From Paenibacillus tarimensis (GTDB lineage Bacteria; Bacillota; Bacilli; Paenibacillales; Paenibacillaceae), in contig NZ_JAKGAO010000006.1 of assembly GCF_021532315.1 (NCBI RefSeq), positions 1-64,000 of the forward strand: DNA of 64,000 nt, in the 5' to 3' direction. Shown here piece by piece: positions 1 through 8,559 of this stretch (positions are counted from its first letter, which is position 1; each line of letters opens with the position of its first letter). Made by a program: the position numbers and the translations under genes. Below the pieces are notes generated by a model, which was given only the letters and a program-made list of their open reading frames with translations, had not been told where the DNA came from and ran no database searches.

Positions 1-1
1 T

Positions 2-676
2 GCCCACTCGGTAGGCAACGATGAGCTGGGGGATGAAGCCGTTACTTCAGAGAAGCTGGCCGACGGAGCGGTCACCATTACGAAGCTTGCGCTGCGCTCC
101 ATAACCAGTAGCCATATTATTCCAGGTTCAATAACGACCGACTTGGTTGATACTGCGGCTATCACAAGGGAGAAGCTTGCGCCCGAACTCTTGGGTGAGC
201 TGCTCGCCTCCGTGCCGGTCCAGGAACACGCAGAGACGCTAAAACAAGGCTCTATTACCGGGGAGCTGCTGGCAGCAGGGGCTGTTAGCGAGGGCCATAT
301 ACAGGATAATAGCATTGAAGGGCGACATATCCGCGAGGGCGCTATCTGCGCAGGACATATAGCGGACGGCAGCCTGAACCCTTCCAAGCTTTCCTTTCAG
401 CCGATTCACACCCCAACCGGCTTAACAGGTGAAGCGCTGCAGCAGTTTGGAGTTGCATTGTTTGCCTTTGAGGGCATGGAAGAGCAGTTGGATATCGTGG
501 TCGCCTTCGATGATGCATTTAAAGATCAGAGCTATGTCATGACAGCTTCAACGAATCAGCCCTACTGTCATGCTTATATTAAACAAAAATTCCGTGACTT
601 TGCCGTCATCTCGGTCGTGAGGCAACGGATCGGCGTAATTGGGGCAGGGGAGCTGAACTGGATCGCAGTCGGTTGA
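2..676 (+). CDS. WIAG-tail repeat protein, C-terminal part (5' end outside window)
   Basis: The frame is already open at base 2, so this is the C-terminal 224 residues of a longer protein; the TTG near 143 is internal. The visible part begins with short imperfect repeats of the type 'SEKLADGAVT', 'GSITGELLAAGAV', 'NSIEGRHIREGAI' and 'DGSLNPSKLS', each about 13-17 residues. It ends in a compact, probably beta-rich domain of about 95 residues closing with ELNWIAVG, the signature of the WIAG-tail family known from Paenibacillus. The repeats resemble those of surface or phage-fibre-like stalks, so a long extracellular or spore-surface fibre with a C-terminal cap is likely. The neighbouring glycosyltransferases make it a candidate glycosylation substrate, but that is inference. 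A terminator follows it directly. Confidence 0.75.
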   Translation, partial: AHSVGNDELGDEAVTSEKLADGAVTITKLALRSITSSHIIPGSITTDLVDTAAITREKLAPELLGELLASVPVQEHAETLKQGSITGELLAAGAVSEGHIQDNSIEGRHIREGAICAGHIADGSLNPSKLSFQPIHTPTGLTGEALQQFGVALFAFEGMEEQLDIVVAFDDAFKDQSYVMTASTNQPYCHAYIKQKFRDFAVISVVRQRIGVIGAGELNWIAVG

Positions 677-714
677 ACCTACCCGGGCAATGAAAGCTGA
701 AAGACCAATAGAAT

Positions 715-748
715 GTCTCTCCGGTATAAATCCCGGGGAGATTTTTTT
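715..748 (+). terminator. Rho-independent terminator after the WIAG-tail gene
   Basis: TCTCTCCGG pairs with CCGGGGAGA (one G-T pair) around a short loop, followed by seven T. It separates the WIAG-tail gene from the glycosyltransferase operon. Confidence 0.8.
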
Positions 749-820
749 ATGCCGAGTTACCTGCTGACGCAGTCAGCGAGAGAAACAGCCTTTGTCTGTC
801 TCCGACCGTACAGGTGCCGA

Positions 821-849
821 TACCGCACCTGTCTCCCGTACATACAATG
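821..849 (+). promoter_or_regulatory. Candidate sporulation (sigma-K/sigma-E-like) promoter of the glycosyltransferase operon
   Basis: CATACAATG at 841-849 is close to the sigma-K -10 element CATAnnnTA and its first eight bases match the sigma-E -10. TACC at 821-824 lies 16 bp upstream and resembles the minimal sigma-K -35 (mACm). No good sigma-A promoter is visible between the terminator and the gene at 952. These elements are short, so a chance match is possible. Confidence 0.35.
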
Positions 850-951
850 ACATGGAAAAGGCCGGCAGTAGCGGTGGTTACCAAATATCCCTGCCGCTCG
901 CCCATGCAGCCGGCCTCTTACGCAGCAGATGTGCGTTAGGGAGGTGAGGGC

Positions 952-1935
952 ATGAAGCCGGTTAGGCAAAAGGCAGCCGGCAGCCGGAGGCGAGGACGGG
1001 CCGGAGCCCGAAAGAGGCGCAGGTTAGTCCAGAGCAAGCGGAAGCTGAGTGCCGGAGAGAGAAGAAAACCATCCATTAAGAAGAGTAAGCAAGGCAGGAT
1101 GAAAAATCCGCCATCAACGGGGTGGAAACCGGAAATGCGGGCCAGCCCTGATTCGAATACGAAATTTTACCCGGTTCCGGCTAATGGGGCTGGTGTGACA
1201 CCAGCCGTATCGGTGATCATTCCGGTTATGAACGAAAGAAGAACAATAGCGGCAGTTATTAAGGAAGCAAGGAAGGTACATCCGTCAACCGAGGTGATAG
1301 CCGTTGTGAACGGCTCAACAGACGGGTCAGCGGAAGAAGCCCGCAGAGCGGGAGCTGTTGTGCTGGAGTATGACCAACCGCTTGGGCATGACGTTGGCCG
1401 CAGCATTGGAGCGTTGTCGGCAAGCGGGGAGGTGCTCCTGTTCATTGATGGTGATTTTGTCATTACTGCCGGCGAGCTGCGACCCTATATCCGGGCTGTC
1501 CTTGAACAGAAAACGGATGTTGCCCTGAACAATTATCACGGACCCCGGCGGCGCAAACAGGTGCATAATGTCGTACTCGCCAAGCATGCGCTCAATGCCA
1601 TGCTGGGGCTCCCTGAGCTGGGCGGCGCATCCATGACTGCAGTTCCCCATGCTCTCAGCCGTAAGGCAGTCACCGTTATCGGAGCTGAGGCACTCGCTGT
1701 GCCGCCGCTCGCCCAGGTTAAGGCAGCAAGCGCTGGACTGGAGATTCGGCTGATTGAACGGATACCGGTCGGTATTCGCAACCGCAAGCGCCGAACAAGG
1801 GGGCACAACAGCCAGCTGGTACGGCTGGTTATGGGCGATCATCTGGAAGCTGCGGCCTTGCTGATCGGTCAGCGGGGCAGACGGGGCGGCTGTACGGATT
1901 TGCTGCGCAAGCGGCAGTATTGCGAGGTGAGATGA
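952..1935 (+). CDS. GT2-type glycosyltransferase with polycationic N-terminus
   Basis: The ATG follows a strong Shine-Dalgarno (AGGGAGGTGAG). Residues 1 to about 50 are dominated by Arg and Lys in low-complexity order. The GT-A domain starts near residue 84 with [10 protein letters not shown], followed by a conserved 'VVNGSTDGS' and a D-x-D motif (FIDGD, about residue 165) expected to bind the nucleotide-sugar metal. Length is 327 aa. It is paralogous to the next gene: both contain '[10 protein letters not shown]' or '[10 protein letters not shown]' and a C-terminal 'MGDH' motif. The reading frame overlaps the next gene by four bases, so the two are probably translationally coupled. Donor and acceptor sugars cannot be told from sequence. 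The setting suggests glycosylation of a spore-surface protein or polysaccharide. Confidence 0.8.
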   Translation: MKPVRQKAAGSRRRGRAGARKRRRLVQSKRKLSAGERRKPSIKKSKQGRMKNPPSTGWKPEMRASPDSNTKFYPVPANGAGVTPAVSVIIPVMNERRTIAAVIKEARKVHPSTEVIAVVNGSTDGSAEEARRAGAVVLEYDQPLGHDVGRSIGALSASGEVLLFIDGDFVITAGELRPYIRAVLEQKTDVALNNYHGPRRRKQVHNVVLAKHALNAMLGLPELGGASMTAVPHALSRKAVTVIGAEALAVPPLAQVKAASAGLEIRLIERIPVGIRNRKRRTRGHNSQLVRLVMGDHLEAAALLIGQRGRRGGCTDLLRKRQYCEVR

Positions 1936-2819
1936 TGAAGAGGAGGCATGGCGCAGGACACTCGGTCAGGAAGAAGCGGGGAGCCGGGGGACGGGGCAGA
2001 GCGCGCAGCAAGCGTACAGGACGGAGAAGGGCTGCCGGCATGGATTATGTGCTGCCGGAGCATCTGTCCGCAGCGGCGGTTATATCGGTACAAAATGAGG
2101 AACAAACGATAGTTAGGGTGCTCCAAGAGCTGCGAAAGCTTCCGCTTCGCGACATCATTGCGGTTATTAACGGTACGACAGACGGGAGTCTTGCTGCTGC
2201 AATGGAGATGCCTGGAGTTACGATTGTTCACATGCCGGAGCCTCTGGGCCATGATGTCGGCCGTGCGGTTGGCGCAGGAATGACTGATGCGGACATCGTG
2301 CTGTTCGTGGATGGAGACCTGCCTGTAGCCGCATCTGATCTGATGCCTTTCCTAACAGCTGTAAGCAAGGGGGCAGATGTGGCGCTCAATGACATCTCGC
2401 CTTACTTGGGGAGGTTCGACAGATGGGATGATGTATCAATGATCAAAGCCTTCGTCAATACCGCACTTGGACGAAAAAGCTTAAGGGCCAATTCGATGAC
2501 ATCGGTTCCGCATGCTCTATCACGCAAAGCGCTGGATACAATTGGCGCCGGCCGGCTGGCCGTTCCACCGGCAGCGCAAGCTGCAGCGATTCTGGCGGGA
2601 TTAAACGTAACGGTCTGCTGCAGTGTTGACGTTATCAAGCGCAACCGGGTACGCAGTACCAATACGGGTAAGGGCAATGATGTGGCAAGGCTTATTATGG
2701 GCGACCATATCGAAGCGCTTTGTGATGCAATGGAGCAGGAAGGACCAAGGCTCGGATTGCCGGATTTTGTGCGCAGACGCCATGCAGCTGGAGGTGACGG
2801 ACCATGTCGTACGGGCTGA
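1932..2819 (+). CDS. GT2-type glycosyltransferase, paralog of the preceding gene, polycationic N-terminus
   Basis: The start is ATG 1932, which overlaps the previous stop as ATGA; ATG 1935 and an upstream TTG at 1920 are alternatives. Residues 1 to about 35 are rich in Arg, Lys and Gly. The catalytic domain has [11 protein letters not shown], 'VINGTTDGS' and FVDGD as D-x-D motif. The C-terminal half aligns by eye with the upstream gene ([16 protein letters not shown]). Length is 295 aa. It overlaps the following gene by 16 bases. This tandem pair looks like a local duplication that has diverged, possibly to add different sugars or act on different acceptors. Confidence 0.8.
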   Translation: MMKRRHGAGHSVRKKRGAGGRGRARSKRTGRRRAAGMDYVLPEHLSAAAVISVQNEEQTIVRVLQELRKLPLRDIIAVINGTTDGSLAAAMEMPGVTIVHMPEPLGHDVGRAVGAGMTDADIVLFVDGDLPVAASDLMPFLTAVSKGADVALNDISPYLGRFDRWDDVSMIKAFVNTALGRKSLRANSMTSVPHALSRKALDTIGAGRLAVPPAAQAAAILAGLNVTVCCSVDVIKRNRVRSTNTGKGNDVARLIMGDHIEALCDAMEQEGPRLGLPDFVRRRHAAGGDGPCRTG

Positions 2820-3556
2820 CGAGCATCATCATACCCGGCCACAACGGGCTGCAGCTGCTGCAGAGCTGTGTCGCTTCTATTAGAAGCTATACGGATCAGG
2901 CGGTAACTCCTTATGAGATCATTGCAGTGGATGACGGATCTGTGGATGGTACGGCAATGTGGTGCGCGGCTGAACAAATCCCATTCGTCCGGCTTCCGGT
3001 CTCAAATGGCTATCCTAGGGCATGCAACGCAGGCTTACGTCTTGCTTCGGGGAGCAATTTGGTGCTGCTTAACAATGACGTGACGGTGGCGCCCAGGTGG
3101 CTGCAGAACCTGCTGACCGCACTACACAGCAGTCATGATATAGGGATGGCAGGGCCTGTAACCAATTATGCAAGCGGCCGTCAGCAGGTGAACTACCCTT
3201 TTGCGGATATGCAGGAGTTTCAGCGAATCGCCGGGGAGATAAACCGCTCGAATCCAGACAAGTGGGAGGAAGTTCAGCGGCTGGTCGGATTCTGTATGGT
3301 GATAAAGCGCGAGGTTTATGAACGTGCAGGCAAGCTCGACGAGCAATTTTCCCCGGGACATTATGAAGACGATGATTACTGCCGGCGCGTACACGGACTC
3401 GGCTGCAGGATGCTGATGTGCAAGGATACGCTTGTTCACCATGCAGGCAGTGCAAGCTTCAACCTAAGGGGCCAGCAGGAGCTTCAAGCTTTGGTTGACC
3501 GGAACAGAAGGCTGTTTATTGAAAAATGGAAAACCGATCCGGTGCAGTTCATGTAA
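2804..3556 (+). CDS. GT2-family glycosyltransferase (rhamnosyltransferase-like)
   Basis: ATG 2804 is preceded by GGAGGTGA. The 250-aa protein is a single GT-A domain: [10 protein letters not shown] at the start, 'VDDGSVDGT' near residue 46, LLNNDV as the D-x-D equivalent near residue 89, then GFCMVIKREV and HYEDDDYCRRV, motifs typical of GT2 enzymes that glycosylate O-antigen-like or S-layer glycans. Unlike its neighbours it has no polycationic tail. It resembles the catalytic domain of the gene at 5512, sharing PVTNY and YEDDDY. It is part of the operon starting at 952. Confidence 0.85.
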   Translation: MSYGLTSIIIPGHNGLQLLQSCVASIRSYTDQAVTPYEIIAVDDGSVDGTAMWCAAEQIPFVRLPVSNGYPRACNAGLRLASGSNLVLLNNDVTVAPRWLQNLLTALHSSHDIGMAGPVTNYASGRQQVNYPFADMQEFQRIAGEINRSNPDKWEEVQRLVGFCMVIKREVYERAGKLDEQFSPGHYEDDDYCRRVHGLGCRMLMCKDTLVHHAGSASFNLRGQQELQALVDRNRRLFIEKWKTDPVQFM

Positions 3557-3601
3557 GGCATGGGCTCCGTCATTAACCGGTGGATAAAGGAGGAATATGG
3601 A

Positions 3602-4327
3602 GTGAGAGCAGTCATACTGGCAGGTGGTACCGGATCCAGGCTGCGTCCGCTTACGAACCTGATCAACAAGCATCTGCTTCCTGTAGGGGAGCAGCCCATG
3701 ATCAGCCATGCGGTCAATAAGCTGAAGCAGGCGGGCGTGACGAATATCCTCATTATAACTAGCAGGTCGGCTGCCGGGATGTTTACAGCCTATCTGGGCA
3801 GCGGGGAAAATGACGGTGTTGCTCTGACTTATAAGGTCCAGGAGCAGGCTGGAGGCATCGCGGAAGCATTGGCACTGGCTGAAGATTTTGTGGGCCGTGA
3901 TGATAAGTTTATCGTTCTTCTTGGTGACAATCTGTTCGAAGATCCTCTCAAGCCTCACATTGAAGCATTCCGCGAGCAGCCGGATGGTGCGATGGTGCTG
4001 TTGAAGGAAGTGCATGATCCCGAGCGCTATGGCGTGCCGGTCTTCACAGGTGACGGCACCCGGATTGAGCGGATTGAAGAGAAGCCGGAGAACCCGTCAT
4101 CCAGCTTCTGTGTAACAGGAATTTATATGTACGATGCTACAGTGTTCGACAGGGTAAGAGCGATTCAGCCGTCTGCCAGGGGAGAGCTGGAAATTACGGA
4201 TGTAAATAATGCCTATGCGGCCGACGGCAAGCTAAGCTGCCGGAGGCTGGAGGGCTGGTGGACGGATGCAGGAACATTCGATTCCTTGTATGAAGCTTCG
4301 GCGAAAATGCGGGGGGCCCGAGGATGA
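3602..4327 (+). CDS. Sugar-1-phosphate nucleotidyltransferase (glucose-1-phosphate thymidylyltransferase-like, SpsI-like)
   Basis: The start is GTG 3602, placed seven bases after AAAGGAGG; the ATG at 3597 runs into a stop. The protein begins with the nucleotidyltransferase signature AVILAGGTGSRLRPLT and keeps LLGDNLFED and GWWTDAGTF. At 241 aa it is shorter than tetrameric RmlA (about 290 aa) and close to the spore-coat polysaccharide enzyme SpsI of Bacillus subtilis. It probably makes dTDP-glucose or another NDP-sugar for the surrounding transferases. It overlaps the next gene by four bases. Confidence 0.85.
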   Translation: MRAVILAGGTGSRLRPLTNLINKHLLPVGEQPMISHAVNKLKQAGVTNILIITSRSAAGMFTAYLGSGENDGVALTYKVQEQAGGIAEALALAEDFVGRDDKFIVLLGDNLFEDPLKPHIEAFREQPDGAMVLLKEVHDPERYGVPVFTGDGTRIERIEEKPENPSSSFCVTGIYMYDATVFDRVRAIQPSARGELEITDVNNAYAADGKLSCRRLEGWWTDAGTFDSLYEASAKMRGARG

Positions 4328-5463
4328 CGGGGCTCGCCATGACGGTGCTCCGTCCAGCGGCAGCTGCAGCAGGGAGGACGCGCCGCAAACGGCGAAAATC
4401 GGCAGGTAAAACGCCCTCCCTGAAGCGTGGAAAGCATAAGCGGAGCGGGAAGAAACGTTATGGGAAGCGGAATAGGACAGGTGGTGGTGCTGTTGTCAGA
4501 AGAAGGGCGAGGAACGGGAAGCTGGGAACAGCACCCGAGCTGGCACCGTTAACAGAGCCGGCACCTGAGACTGAGATATCCGGTCCGGCTGAGCGCCGAA
4601 CACCTGGCGGCGGGAAGAGTCCGGAGGGCGAACATAAGTCGATTGATAATGCATGCGAAGCGGCGCTAGAGATGGCAAGGTATGAAGCGGGAGAGAAGCT
4701 GCTGGAGGATCTGCTGCCTCCGGGCATGCTGCTTCCTGCCTTGACACTTAAGGATGTAGTGGCAGCGGGTATCCATCAGCTGTCTCCGCAGCTGCTGCCG
4801 CTGATGGGATCGCATGAGTTATTTGAGCGTATGGATACTTCGATCCGGGAGCGCAGCCCGCTGTCGGTCGTCAGGCTGGGAGACGGGGAGCTGCTAGCCT
4901 TGTCACAGGGACTTGTCTATTCTCCGGAGGAAATTAGCCGGAAGGCTCCTTTTCTAAGCAGCGCAGGTGTTGTTGTTCCGGACTTTGACGCAAGAGACCA
5001 GCTTGCAGAAGCGGTAAGACAAGCGGATATTACAGGCGTTCCCGTGTCGCGAAGACTCCACTTCCAGCCGCTCTTGTTCCAGGTTCTCCAGCGGCATGGC
5101 ATTGATCTTCTTGGGCTGAGGCTGACTACATCCACAATAAATTACAGTCTGCTGCAGGAGGGCTGGCTGAATAGGCTTATGGCTGGAAGACGGGTGCTGG
5201 TCATCGGCAACGCAGCGCCTGGACTTGCCGGCAGGCTGGTGCAGGAGGGAGTGCAGATTGCGGGTATGATTGCGCCGGTCGCCGGTTTCCCGGACATAGG
5301 CCGGGTTATTCATGAAGCATCCGGTGTGGAATGTGATCTGGCGCTTGTAGCAGCCGGAATTCCGGCTGTTGTGATCGCACAGCGGCTGGCCGCCGAGCAG
5401 GGTAAGGTCGCGCTGGACTTCGGCCATGCAGCGGATCAGGTCGCCGCTCAGGCGCAAGCTTGA
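4324..5463 (+). CDS. GT-D fold glycosyltransferase with polycationic N-terminal segment
   Basis: Residues 17 to about 66 are strongly basic (Arg/Lys with Gly and Ser), followed by a Pro/Glu-rich linker to about residue 105. The C-terminal domain, about residues 160-370, carries 'SVVRLGDGEL', the D-x-E-like motif of GT-D (DUF1792-type) transferases, and VLVIGNAAPGLAGRL. Length is 379 aa. Known GT-D enzymes extend glycans on serine-rich repeat glycoproteins, so a role in protein O-glycosylation is plausible here. The start ATG 4324 overlaps the upstream stop; ATG 4339 is an alternative. Confidence 0.75.
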   Translation: MTGLAMTVLRPAAAAAGRTRRKRRKSAGKTPSLKRGKHKRSGKKRYGKRNRTGGGAVVRRRARNGKLGTAPELAPLTEPAPETEISGPAERRTPGGGKSPEGEHKSIDNACEAALEMARYEAGEKLLEDLLPPGMLLPALTLKDVVAAGIHQLSPQLLPLMGSHELFERMDTSIRERSPLSVVRLGDGELLALSQGLVYSPEEISRKAPFLSSAGVVVPDFDARDQLAEAVRQADITGVPVSRRLHFQPLLFQVLQRHGIDLLGLRLTTSTINYSLLQEGWLNRLMAGRRVLVIGNAAPGLAGRLVQEGVQIAGMIAPVAGFPDIGRVIHEASGVECDLALVAAGIPAVVIAQRLAAEQGKVALDFGHAADQVAAQAQA

Positions 5464-5511
5464 GGCGGACCTCCTTTAACGGAAGCATATATAGATGGGA
5501 GATGAAGGACA

Positions 5512-6882
5512 ATGGCAGGTGTGACCCGACAACGCCCCGGCAGGCGTTCAAGGCGGCGGCGCTCCGCAGGCAGACGTGTGACGGTTGCCGGTGTATTTAA
5601 GGAAGGATATGAGCATGGCTATAAACAGGGGGTTACGGCCGGAAGGGAAAGCTTCAATACCTTGTTCGAAGGCACGAGTATCATTATACCGACCTATAAC
5701 AAGAAGGATTACTTGCAGCTATGTATTGAAAGCATCGCAAGGCATACCGATCTTCCTTACGAAATTATTGTAATTGACAATGCCTCTACAGATGGAACAG
5801 CTGAATATCTGAAGAGTGTAAGCGGCCAGATCAGGTACCGCATTCTGGAGACTAATCATGGTTTTGCAGGGGCAGTCAATCAGGGGCTTATGATGGCTAA
5901 AGGCCAGACGATCCTCCTGCTGAATAATGATACACTTGTAACGCCCCGCTGGTTGGATAATATGCTTCAATGCCTGAATAGCGACAGCCGGATCGGCATG
6001 GTCGGCCCTGTGACGAACTATATCAGCGGAGAGCAGCGAATCGATGTGCCGTATGAATCGGTTGACGACATGCTGCCTTTTGCCGAAGCCTTCAACCAGT
6101 GTGACCCTGCCAAATGGCAGCGTACGGACAGGATTACCGGGTTTTGCCTTCTGTTCCGGCGTGAGCTGCTGGAGCGTACGGGATATTTTGATGAGGGTTA
6201 TGTCGTGGGCAACTACGAAGACGATGACTATAACATACGGGTCAGGCTTCAAGGGTTTGAGCTGGCACTGGCGCGGGATACGTTTATTCATCATTTTGGC
6301 AGTATCAGCATGAAAGCGCTCGGCGACCAGTTCATGGAGGTTAATAATGAGAATGAACGCTACTACCTGACTAAATGGGGCAATCCGCACGCATTGGTCT
6401 ATGAAGCCAGGGAAGCGGCAAGCCGCATGGGGGATGCCTCGGCGGGCTGGCCGCCAAACGGGGAGACAGGGTTCTATCCTTCTAACACATTCGTCAAAGG
6501 GTTAGGTGACACGGTTTACTGGATTTCAGAGGGACAGCGGCATCCGGTGGCCGGTGAAGTTCACGCTCCGGTCGTCCGACTTTCCCAATTGGAGCTTAAG
6601 CGTTGGCCGATCGGTGCGCAGGTGGCGGCCGCAGAAGCGGAAGCTGTCTGGAGGCTGGTTCCGAACGAGCCGATGACAGGGGGAAGCGCACTTGCCTCCG
6701 CACCGGACGGTACCCTGTATTATGTCGAATCCGGTATGCGGCGAAGGGTTGCAAGTCAGCATGCTGCCGAAGCGTGGGGCCTGCTGGATAAGCCGCAGGC
6801 TGCTTTTACCTCGGATACACTGATGTCGCTCCCTGAAGGGCTGCCGGTAATTGCTCCAATACGGATCGTTCAGCGGCTGTAA
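5512..6882 (+). CDS. GT2 glycosyltransferase with basic tag, Gly-Tyr motif and C-terminal repeat module
   Basis: Residues 1-25 are Arg-rich and residues 31-46 form a Gly-aromatic repeat (EGYEHGYKQGVTAG). The GT-A domain runs from about residue 53 (TSIIIPTYNKKD) through LLLNND (D-x-D-like) to NYEDDDYN. After about residue 310 there are two copies of a roughly 45-residue module: 'TVYWISEGQRHPV' to a Pro-x-Gly end, and 'TLYYVESGMRRRV' to LPEGLPV. The same module occurs once in the GT4 enzyme at 11032. Length is 456 aa, much longer than the related single-domain enzyme at 2804. The extra modules may bind carbohydrate or a scaffold; this is inference. A terminator follows. Confidence 0.8.
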   Translation: MAGVTRQRPGRRSRRRRSAGRRVTVAGVFKEGYEHGYKQGVTAGRESFNTLFEGTSIIIPTYNKKDYLQLCIESIARHTDLPYEIIVIDNASTDGTAEYLKSVSGQIRYRILETNHGFAGAVNQGLMMAKGQTILLLNNDTLVTPRWLDNMLQCLNSDSRIGMVGPVTNYISGEQRIDVPYESVDDMLPFAEAFNQCDPAKWQRTDRITGFCLLFRRELLERTGYFDEGYVVGNYEDDDYNIRVRLQGFELALARDTFIHHFGSISMKALGDQFMEVNNENERYYLTKWGNPHALVYEAREAASRMGDASAGWPPNGETGFYPSNTFVKGLGDTVYWISEGQRHPVAGEVHAPVVRLSQLELKRWPIGAQVAAAEAEAVWRLVPNEPMTGGSALASAPDGTLYYVESGMRRRVASQHAAEAWGLLDKPQAAFTSDTLMSLPEGLPVIAPIRIVQRL

Positions 6883-6913
6883 CTGGGCAGAATGCTGCAA
6901 GATTATTCATTAT

Positions 6914-6947
6914 GAGGCTTGCCATGCGCGCATGGCGGGCCTCTTTT
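6914..6947 (+). terminator. Rho-independent terminator ending the first glycosyltransferase operon
   Basis: A stem of about 14 pairs (GAGGCTTGCCATGC with GCATGGCGGGCCTC) is followed by TTTT. Confidence 0.75.
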
Positions 6948-7029
6948 AGCGCTGAGGGGATAGCGAGAGTGAAGTAGCATGTGAGCATAGTCCGCATATG
7001 CTGTATATAAAACGGAAGGAATGTGAACC

Positions 7030-7317
7030 GTGCAGCAGCTAGTCAATGAAGTAATCGGGCATTTGTCCGTTTCCCAGCAGCAGTTGGCCAGAGTCCTTGA
7101 AGCAGAACGGCATGTAGCCGTAAGGGTTGCTCAGGTCGTGAACTCATTGCCGGATACCCATCCGGATTTTGGCGGCTTTGAGGGCCTCATGGAAAGCTCG
7201 TCGACCGTATGCAAGAGTGTAGTGTCTTATTTGAACGGCTTGGCCGACCTTCAAGAAACGCTGGCCGACCATCTGGCCTCCATTATGAAGGAAATGGAAG
7301 GCACCGAAGAGGAGTAA
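7030..7317 (+). CDS. Small helical protein of unknown function (cluster member 1)
   Basis: The start is GTG 7030, eight bases after GGAAGGAATG. The 95-aa product is predicted to be mainly helical, rich in Gln, Glu, Leu and Val, with one Cys and an acidic C-terminus (EMEGTEEE). There is no signal peptide or membrane segment. I do not recognise the family. It is the first of four tightly spaced same-strand small genes (7030-8324) between two glycosyltransferase groups, each with its own Shine-Dalgarno. The next gene has a similar size and helical pattern, so the two may be distant paralogs or partners in one complex. Confidence 0.65.
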   Translation: MQQLVNEVIGHLSVSQQQLARVLEAERHVAVRVAQVVNSLPDTHPDFGGFEGLMESSSTVCKSVVSYLNGLADLQETLADHLASIMKEMEGTEEE

Positions 7318-7330
7318 GCATGGAAGGGGC

Positions 7331-7675
7331 ATGAGAGATATGAACCGGGAACAGGCCTATATGCGTATGCTGGACGCATCGGCGAATATGCAGTGGAATG
7401 TGGCCATGATATTGGAGGCGAAGGCATCGGAAGCAGAGAAAATCCGCAACTGGATCGTGAACCATCTGACCTCTGAAGCCTTTGTCGCCCAGCAGGATCT
7501 GCTTAAAGAAACGATGCAGGTTCATGATCAGGTCATTGAGATAATTGAAGGACTTAATAAGCTCGGCCAAGGGATGAATGGCGTGCTTAAAGCGGTGGTT
7601 GGAGCGGAAGGCGAAGGTTCAGAAGATGGCATGGGAGGCATGTTCAGCGGCAGCTTCGATATGGGAGACCAGTAG
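7331..7675 (+). CDS. Small helical protein of unknown function (cluster member 2)
   Basis: The 114-aa product begins 13 bases after the previous stop (SD GGAAGGGG). It has two long amphipathic helical stretches (about residues 5-45 and 50-92) and a Gly/Met/Ser-rich tail (GMGGMFSGSFDMG). There is no signal peptide, membrane segment or known motif. The stop lies one base before the next start. Function is unknown; context suggests an accessory component of the surface-glycosylation cluster. Confidence 0.65.
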   Translation: MRDMNREQAYMRMLDASANMQWNVAMILEAKASEAEKIRNWIVNHLTSEAFVAQQDLLKETMQVHDQVIEIIEGLNKLGQGMNGVLKAVVGAEGEGSEDGMGGMFSGSFDMGDQ

Positions 7676-7676
7676 A

Positions 7677-7991
7677 ATGGTCCGCTACCGCAGCCGTGAA
7701 CATGAGGTGAAGCTTGAACTGATTGCTTCCGTGGCCAAAAGCCAGCAAGCTATGGCTGTCATTCTGCAAAGTATTGCGGATTTGACGGATGTCTCTCCGC
7801 AGCTTGCCCGCTCAATAGGCGAGAATATCCGCCTGCTTACCGGGCTGCAGGAGCGGATGGCCGATTCCATAACGGGGTCCTTCCCGGGGCGAAGGCGCAA
7901 GGGTAAGCCCGCTCCGCCATGGATCAGCCTGCCAGGCGGTGAGCAATTACCCGGACGCAGAGTCAGAATCGCAGAAGATTGGGAGGAATAG
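7677..7991 (+). CDS. Small protein of unknown function (cluster member 3)
   Basis: ATG 7677 begins one base after the upstream stop, which fits translational coupling. The frame is open further upstream, but that stretch overlaps the previous gene and has no better start. The 104-aa product is helical over about residues 8-65 (KLELIASVAKSQQAM, DLTDVSPQLARSIGEN) and then turns basic and Pro/Gly-rich (GRRRKGKPAPP). The family is not recognised. Its helical part resembles in style, not in clear sequence, the two genes before it. Confidence 0.6.
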   Translation: MVRYRSREHEVKLELIASVAKSQQAMAVILQSIADLTDVSPQLARSIGENIRLLTGLQERMADSITGSFPGRRRKGKPAPPWISLPGGEQLPGRRVRIAEDWEE

Positions 7992-7994
7992 CAG

Positions 7995-8324
7995 GTGAAA
8001 AAAGCAAGGTTGTCCGTGCGCAAGCGGCGTACACGCAGCACGGCTGTGCGGCGCGGTCCGCTGCTGAAGCGAAGCGTGAAGAAGAGAAAACCATCAACGG
8101 CGGCCAGGTCCGCAAGCGGGAAGAAGCAGGCCCGGCGTCTTGGGCGCAAGAGGATCAAACAGCGGAACAGGCTGGTTTCGGGAGTAAAGCGAAGAGTCCG
8201 CAAAACCAGGAAACCCCGTACCTATAGTGAAGGTTATAATCAGGCCTATAATGAAGGCTATAATGCAGGCTTTGCCAAGGGCTTCGAGGACGGACATCAA
8301 ATCGCTTACGAGCACCAGGTTTAG
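7995..8324 (+). CDS. Polycationic protein with Gly-Tyr repeat (stand-alone version of the glycosyltransferase tag)
   Basis: GTG 7995 follows GGGAGGAA. Residues 1-75 consist largely of Arg, Lys, Ser, Thr and Gly with no acidic residue. Residues 77-103 form a regular aromatic-Gly repeat (YSEGYNQAYNEGYNAGFAKG, then FEDG). No enzymatic domain is present. The combination matches the N-termini of the transferases at 5512, 8560 and 9692, so this looks like the free form of a shared targeting or assembly tag. Basic low-complexity proteins of this style (CotG-like) occur in spore coats of Bacillales, which would fit CgeB-like genes next door. Function is unproven. Confidence 0.65.
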   Translation: MKKARLSVRKRRTRSTAVRRGPLLKRSVKKRKPSTAARSASGKKQARRLGRKRIKQRNRLVSGVKRRVRKTRKPRTYSEGYNQAYNEGYNAGFAKGFEDGHQIAYEHQV

Positions 8325-8375
8325 TAAGGTCAAATACAGGAGCCGAAGGACAACAGGCTTGGTTTACCGGAACAC

Positions 8376-8409
8376 GCAGCGCCGCCAATAGGCAGGTGCT
8401 GCTTTTTTT
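8376..8409 (+). terminator. Rho-independent terminator after the small-gene group
   Basis: GCAGCGCC pairs with GGTGCTGC (one G-T pair), followed by seven T. Confidence 0.8.
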
Positions 8410-8559
8410 GTTCACGTGATTCTCGGACAAGTGTCGTGCAGGGTGTTTGCCGGGTGGCAATCTGCCTTTTTTGATCATGGGCTGACAAGTGTCCATGTGT
8501 GGTTGGCGGGGGCGACATATATTTAGGGTGTAAGTACCCGACAAGGCGGTGTTTCATGG

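Noticed and set aside
757-969. Minus-strand frame of about 70 codons before the first glycosyltransferase
   Set aside because: No ribosome site, no family features, and it overlaps the promoter and the start of the gene at 952.
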